This document shows, piece after piece, positions 39,711 through 44,801 of a stretch of 44,801 nt of DNA. The notes below the pieces were generated by a model. That model saw nothing but the letters and a program-made list of their open reading frames with translations, was not told the origin of the DNA and made no database searches. Where the stretch lies: positions 9,151,456-9,196,256 of the forward strand of contig BFEA01000001.1 of NCBI GenBank assembly GCA_003427395.1, given 5' to 3'. Source of the stretch: Chara braunii (lineage: Eukaryota > Streptophyta > Charophyceae > Charales > Characeae). Every line of letters begins with the position of its first letter. Position 1 is the stretch's first letter. A program made the position numbers and the translations under genes.

Positions 39711-42082
39711 AACCTCACGCCCTGCGCTGCTTCCCGATCGGTGTGTTTTGGTTCGTGGAAGGGCCCCAAGAAGGCAGCGAAGATGGAGTGTGCCAAGGAT
39801 TTTTGGAAAATTGAGTGTGAGGACATAGACAGAACTGAAATCCCCCGTGTTGGTCCGACCTTAGTAAGAAAGAGGTCTGTCGCCGTGCGGGTTCAAGGGA
39901 GAAAAAGGCGCGCGCGGGACTCGCGTGGCCGTGCCTATGGGAAATTCAATCCAAAAAGTATCACTGAACGTCCCAGTGAGCCGTCGCTCTTCGTTTCGCG
40001 TGAAAAGGGGCAGGTACACACGTGGTATCCCGTTTACGGATGAGGTCTCATCGGCGTTCGGTACACAACTCTGAATCCGACGTGGAGGGATCCAATCGAG
40101 CAGCCTTCTCCTTGTGCTCGTCCTCGCCACGTGTGTGGTAGTGAAAACCCTTGGCTCGGTAACGCTCGAAGCGGGGACAATCGCTGCACAGTGTCCGACC
40201 GATGTGGCTCTGCTGCCGTCCACGAGAAGATGATCAATTCGTTAAATGGCAATAACAACAAATAGGGCGGAAAGTGTGTATCAACAATAACAAAACCTGC
40301 ACTGACAAATCCCGAACACCGAGTTTCGGGAGGAAAGTAGTAGCGCCCGCCGATCTTAGCTACCGCTTCTCGTACGTCCCACTCGCATACGCGTATCCTT
40401 TCCTCGTTGTACGGGAAGGGGCGGGGCGGAGGTACGGGAAGTTGGCGCCCGGTCGGGCTGGGGCCGTCAGTCCTCATGGCAACAAGGCAGAAATCCTTCC
40501 CAATCATACATCATCCGTTCAACACTTTAAGTAGCCAGATCATCCATTCGATCAGCCAATCATCATCTCAGCCATCTTACAACAAGCTCTTTAACACGAC
40601 CCACTGCATGCACACATCAAGGTGAGAGAGGTAAAGCTACTGTAATCCATCCATTACATCAAACATAATAGAGGGAGAGAGTGAGGGAGAATAGACGCAG
40701 ATCGGAGAGGAGGAAAGAGTAGAGAGCAATCAAAGAAGGGCCGGCGATCTTGTCAAAGGAAATTCCGGCTTAGAAACCGAGTGATTATAACTCACGCTCG
40801 AAGGACAAAAAGGAGAGGCGCTTCTGCCATAAGATTCCACCATGGCCTCAGACCATGCATTCACTTAACTCTCAATTCGACCCTCTCATAAGCACTGACG
40901 AATCCTGACCGTTACGCGCTAATCCACCGTAGTGATCGTCAGCCCGCCAACTTAGTCTCTGCACAGTTTGGCCCGGATCCCACAATCCGGCCGACGATCC
41001 AGCGCACAACCGACAAGACTGAAGTCAGCCCATCAGGATTCTTCGACTCGCTCTTCACACACACCCTCTAGCCACTGCTTCCGGGAAGCTGGCAGACGAG
41101 TTGAGAGAGAGATTTTTGGGAGCGGCTGCAGAATTTATAGCTGCGAAAAAGGAGATGGACGCTAGGAAGGGTTAGGACTTAGGTAGGGAGGGGTAAGGGG
41201 AAATTTGGGGATAATTGCCCGACGAAAGCCATGTTGATCCCTTGGATCCTAGTCGTGGCCAATCAGAATCGTCGTGTATCAGGATTTTCCTTCTTACACG
41301 GCGCGTCTCCTTAGCTAGAGGGAAGAAAGAGGGAGTCGACAGAGTCTTTTGGCGCGGGGATTAGAACGGGAAGAAGGAGAGCGCGAGGGATAGCGCGAAA
41401 CAGAACCAAGATTCAGATGATCAAGAAAGAGAAAAGACGCGCGAGGCGAAGGAGAGATGGAAAACGGTTACAGAGAAAAGAAGGAGCGGGAGCGCGAAGA
41501 GGAGAGTGTTGAAGGTAGCGAGGGAAGCAAGGAGGGAGGGGAGGGTCGCATGCATGGCGCCGACGCAAAGGCAAAAAGGGCACCGGGACAACAAAAAGGG
41601 CACCGAAACAGTTAGAACTAATTCAAAATTGACAAGTACCATATTCGCGCGTAGGGCGAGCGCGGGAAAAGTCATATGCCTATTCAGATTCCTGCGAGAG
41701 TTCCCGGAGTTTTCCAAAACGAAGTCGAGAGCGTTCATGCACAAGAAAGGACACGCCAGGTTCCGTTCATTCCGGAATTCATAACTGTTCGACCCAAATT
41801 CCTAGTGTGGTCGCTAAGGCGCGCATAATTCCCATGCATTACCTGAATTGCAAAAGATGAAATTCCCGAAACCGATCCAAAAATGACGAAGGTCCTGAGA
41901 AGGACGGGCCTCCCTGATTACGAACAACGTACATTAATTCATGGAAATAAAAAAAAAGAGGCCCTATCAGCCTGTTTGCAAGACACCAAAATTCGAAAAG
42001 AGAGGGGAGGGGGGGGGGGGGACGGGAAGGGGATTGGAAGATGGCGCAGGTCCGGAAGCTGGCGCGTCACACGCCGCACCTA
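39711..42082. other. 2.4 kb separating the two parts of R1 copy 2; no recognised gene
   Basis: Open frames of up to 157 codons on both strands (for example 39609-40043 plus, 40507-40034 minus) show no family motifs. A donor-like CAAGGTGAGAG lies at 40618-40628 and 41100-41800 is purine-rich. It may be an insertion into the repeat. Confidence 0.4.
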
Positions 42083-42625
42083 AATTTTAATCACAACTGT
42101 AATCTCTTCCTACTCCTTGGCTAGCGCAAATGTAACTGTAATCCTTCCCTTCTTGATATTTTTTAGCGCGACCTTCTTCCTCCTTGTCTCATTGGCCCGA
42201 ACAATGCATGACTGGACCAATGCGTGGAGAGAGACTACGACCGCCATGCCGCGGTCTAGCAATGCAACTGTAGGCACTTCCTCTCCTCTTTGACTTCAGC
42301 ACAATCCCGACTATCTCGCACAGGTATTAAATTCTATAAAATTTGCAAGCGCGACTAATTTGCTCTCTAATCTACACTTGAGAGTTATCGCAATCGAGAG
42401 GATCAACTAACAAGCGGAGATAGAAAGGTGAGTAGGGAGTTGAGTGATCCGACAAGCTGGTGCTGGGTAGGCGGGATTGACGTGTGGCCGCGAAGGATTG
42501 TGGCACACGGGTGAACTTGGCTTGCATACTCGGACTTAGCGGGATGACAACTTCGGGTTGTTGATAGGTCCAGAGTGACGGACTGCCCACATCGTGGGAG
42601 CTTCGAGAGAGTGAGAGAGAGAGAG
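42083..42625 (+). repeat. repeat family R1 copy 2, right part, with TATA box and splice donor
   Basis: Homologous to about 6300-6840. TATAAAA at 42335-42341 and AAG|GTGAGTAGGGAGTTG with GT at 42428 keep the copy-1 spacing (93 versus 91 bp). It ends in a short (GA)n tract at 42604-42624, where copy 1 has its long GA microsatellite. Confidence 0.65.
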
Positions 42626-43954
42626 CGGGGTGCTGAAGTGAGGGTTATCTCTTCGCATCTTCTGTATAATTTTGGTTTCAGGTTCTCAACCATCCTTGCT
42701 TCCGACACTCTCGGATTTTCTTTTCTTTGTTTGATGTATGAATTATCTTTCTCTCCTCCATCTCTTCTCCTTTTTTTTAATACAGGATGTATGACAACTC
42801 CAAAATTGATTGATCACTTGAACGATTTGCATGGAGGATTGTCGATTGTGGAAATGAGGGAGTATGAGGAGTAGGGGATGAATGCCCTGCCAATGTATGG
42901 ACAAATGTATGTAATCCCGCCCATTTTTTGTATGACTATGTTTTTGTATATGCGGTAGTGATCGACTGTGTGATATTGCGCGTGATTGACATCTGATGCA
43001 TGAGAATGCTATTTACTCTCCTTTTCCTTCAGCCCATCAAACGACTGTCTGATTTGTAAGATTGATTTGGATCCGATGAGAACAGATCATGTGCACGCAC
43101 GTATACGAATGATCACCAGAATGGAAGTCATCACGTATACGCGTGTCTGCATGATTGGTCTCCTTGCACGACCAAATGCATGGGTTAAGTCCCTCTTGCC
43201 AAATATGGATATCCACGTCCCATTCTGGATCACTGACTGTGCCAGTTTGAGGAACCCCGAGGACCGGGAATAGTGGGAGAACGAGCAACTCTTTCGCCGA
43301 TCGAACTTGAGGCTTCCGGCCTACCCATGCCGAACTGAGAACGATCGGCTGTGTGCCTAGGACTTTCACAGGGCTATCGGACGGAATTCCCAAATCTCGG
43401 ACTACCTCGACACCCATAATTACCAGTACTATATTACCCCCAGATTTGTTGCCATTGAAAACTAACTTTCCTCCATTCTCACTCCTTCTTCCCTATCATC
43501 ATCTAATGGTCATCCCTTGGGAATCGATAGCCCTTTGCTAGACCTGCAGGCCGTGTTCTGAGTGCCCACAGTACAACGCCTATCAATCTGCAAGATTTGT
43601 ACGACGAACCCGCTCTGAAGCTAAGCGTCGAGAGCACAGCCTCCGGCTGAGGCCGTCCACGCCAGATTCCGAGATACGTGAAACTCGCCGACGACAGGTG
43701 TTCACCCAGAGAGACACCCACTATGTTCCCACCGTGCATCAAATACGAACCCGCCGGCGAAACTAGTAGGCCCTACACGGAGCCACTTGCATGTTTGTCC
43801 TTGAAACTTGGCACCGTCACACCGAATATCTCTGTTTTGTCCTGGGACTCCACTCCCACTTTCCTAAAATCCTTGGCACACCCCTACTCCGCGCTTTCGA
43901 GGCCCCTCGGGGCCCCTCCCACTCCGAAACCAGAAGTCTCGTTGGGCATGAGGT
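42626..43954. other. no recognisable gene; possible LTR remainder
   Basis: No motif in any frame. It lies between the TATA/leader module and a primer-binding-site-like sequence, the same arrangement as 6960-7385 in copy 1, but the two stretches are not alike. Confidence 0.35.
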
Positions 43955-43967
43955 TGGTATAAGAGCC
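43955..43967 (+). promoter_or_regulatory. degenerate tRNA-iMet primer-binding site
   Basis: TGGTATAAGAGCC differs from TGGTATCAGAGCC by one base. It lies 155 bp before a gag-like ATG. Confidence 0.5.
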
Positions 43968-44121
43968 GACACGTGTCAAGACCAAGGACTAACAAGTGAT
44001 TCGGCCTCGCAATTAGACTGACCTAGCGAGCCCAAGACGAGGATGGTATCGACACAGAAACGCGCCAAGGCGCGATCCAGTAGGGACTTGAAGTAGATCG
44101 GCAGGTCGACAGGTAGTTGAC

Positions 44122-44432
44122 ATGAACGCTAACCAAGCACCAAACGAAAATGTGTTGCAAGGCGGAGCGAACCTCGCTGGACCCATCCCCGTGCAGCCCA
44201 TCTGGGTTCGTGCGCCCGTAACCCTACCGGATGTTTACCTATTTGATCCTGCCCATCTTTTGGTCGAAGCATGGTTAGCCACACTCCGTGCACAACAATA
44301 CGACAATGACGAGGCTAGGATTAATGTCCCAGCATGATTGGGAGGGAATGTGAATTGCCGGTTCAGCACCTACGCTTGGATTGATCTCCCAACCTTTTAG
44401 AGGGATTTCCTGCGCAGGTTCGACTACATCTG
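44122..44432 (+). pseudogene. gag: gag N-terminal region of a third LTR element
   Basis: ATG at 44122, then an Ala/Pro-rich start and VTLPDVYLFDPAHLLVEAWL, TLRAQQYDND. TGA follows near 44336, then in frame LGGNVNC...RFSTYAWIDLPTF, stop, RDFLRRFDYI. The pattern LPDVYLFDP..LLVEAWL followed by F...F..RFD matches the Gag core of element A (VRLSDVPDFDGTMRVSHWL ... ADFTAFLHRYD). The frame is cut at about 44432 by the GTACGG element. Confidence 0.55.
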
Positions 44433-44752
44433 TGTCGTCCCCCGTACGTCGTACGGGGGGTCCCCGTATGGACCGTACGGACGGACGGACGGACGCCTGT
44501 ACGGGCGTACGGACGAAAGTCGTCCGATAGTGTTTTTGGGGCCAAAAAAAAACAAAAAACAAATAAAAAAATATGGGGTTGTAGATCTCGAAAAGATCTA
44601 CAACCCCATATATTTTTATTTTTATTTTGTCCTTATAAAAGATTTTTTAAAAATAAAAAACAAAAAAAAAAGGAAAAAAAAGAATCTGGTAGCAAAAAAA
44701 ATTGGGCAGTTGATTGATTGATTGTTTGATTGATTGATTGATTGATTGGATA

Positions 44753-44797
<45 letters not shown>

Positions 44798-44801
44798 CGG
44801 T
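44433..44801 (+). mobile_element. GTACGG-palindrome / hairpin / (GATT)n element, copy 2
   Basis: The head has CCCCCGTACG-T-CGTACGGGGG (44439-44459) and GGACGGACGGACGGAC. Then come an A-rich tract, an 18-bp-stem hairpin (44571-44588 with 44594-44611, loop CGAAA), T-rich and A-rich tracts, and a (GATT)n tail from about 44708 to the window edge. It shares head type and tail with 28045-28300, and the hairpin core GTTGTAGATCT with 13622-13647. It interrupts a gag frame. Confidence 0.5.

Noticed and set aside
39609-40507. Open frames of 144 and 157 codons on opposite strands
   Set aside because: Overlapping, without recognisable motifs; part overlaps the R1 repeat.

Overview
The window is nuclear DNA of a eukaryote, with no bacterial gene order and no intact host gene that I can recognise. 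It is almost entirely decayed transposable elements and tandem repeats, broken by two assembly gaps (13116-13606 and 32797-33311). Supporting observations are a U6 snRNA retropseudogene of plant type, an L1-like LINE, Ty3/gypsy-type gag and protease remnants, a plant-type tRNA-iMet primer-binding site, several MITEs and tRNA-derived SINEs. The Gag, CCHC/coiled-coil and GIY-YIG sequences look like retroelement families I associate with charophyte green algae such as Chara braunii. That assignment is inference.

Layout, left to right. 0.9-3.1 kb (+): a broken CCHC / coiled-coil / SAP-like ORF, then a GIY-YIG nuclease ORF, probably the 5' part of a Penelope-like element. 3.1-4.6 kb: a SINE and two small TIR elements with 3-bp target duplications. 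5.2 kb: U6 retropseudogene. 5.9-12.3 kb (+): LTR retroelement A, with a TATA/leader module, GA microsatellite, primer-binding site, pyrimidine-rich leader, Gag, zinc knuckle and protease. At about 12.3 kb it meets Ty3/gypsy element B head-on. B runs on the minus strand from 16.9 to 12.3 kb (Gag, knuckle, protease, start of RT), and a TIR element carrying the first gap is inserted in its pol.

17.4-21.1 kb (-): a long broken coding region made of four copies of a ~300-residue two-part module of a family I do not recognise. It lies upstream of Gag on the same strand and is the most novel item here. 21.1-23.8 kb: no recognisable gene. 23.8-27.3 kb: microsatellites and a ~90-bp satellite interrupted by a (CCCTAACYGY)n-type block. 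27.3-28.05 kb (-): a LINE fragment. 28.35-33.4 kb (+): a longer LINE copy with APE endonuclease, RT and a terminal zinc finger, probably flanked by a 10-bp target duplication.

33.7-34.36 kb (-): an exon-like stretch with a triplicated segment. 34.4-36.45 kb: a ~122-bp satellite containing a Nextera mate-pair junction adapter, which is a sequencing artefact. 36.66-37.44 kb: a second SINE copy and two more MITEs. 37.8-39.3 kb (+): a 165-bp duplication and a decayed tyrosine-recombinase-like ORF. 39.35-42.6 kb: a second, interrupted copy of the TATA/leader module. 43.95-44.43 kb: a weak primer-binding site and the start of another gag. 44.43-44.8 kb: a GC-palindrome / A-rich / hairpin / (GATT)n retroposon-like element.

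Almost every coding stretch carries frameshifts or stops, so nothing here is likely to make a full-length protein today. Coordinates of decayed elements are approximate.
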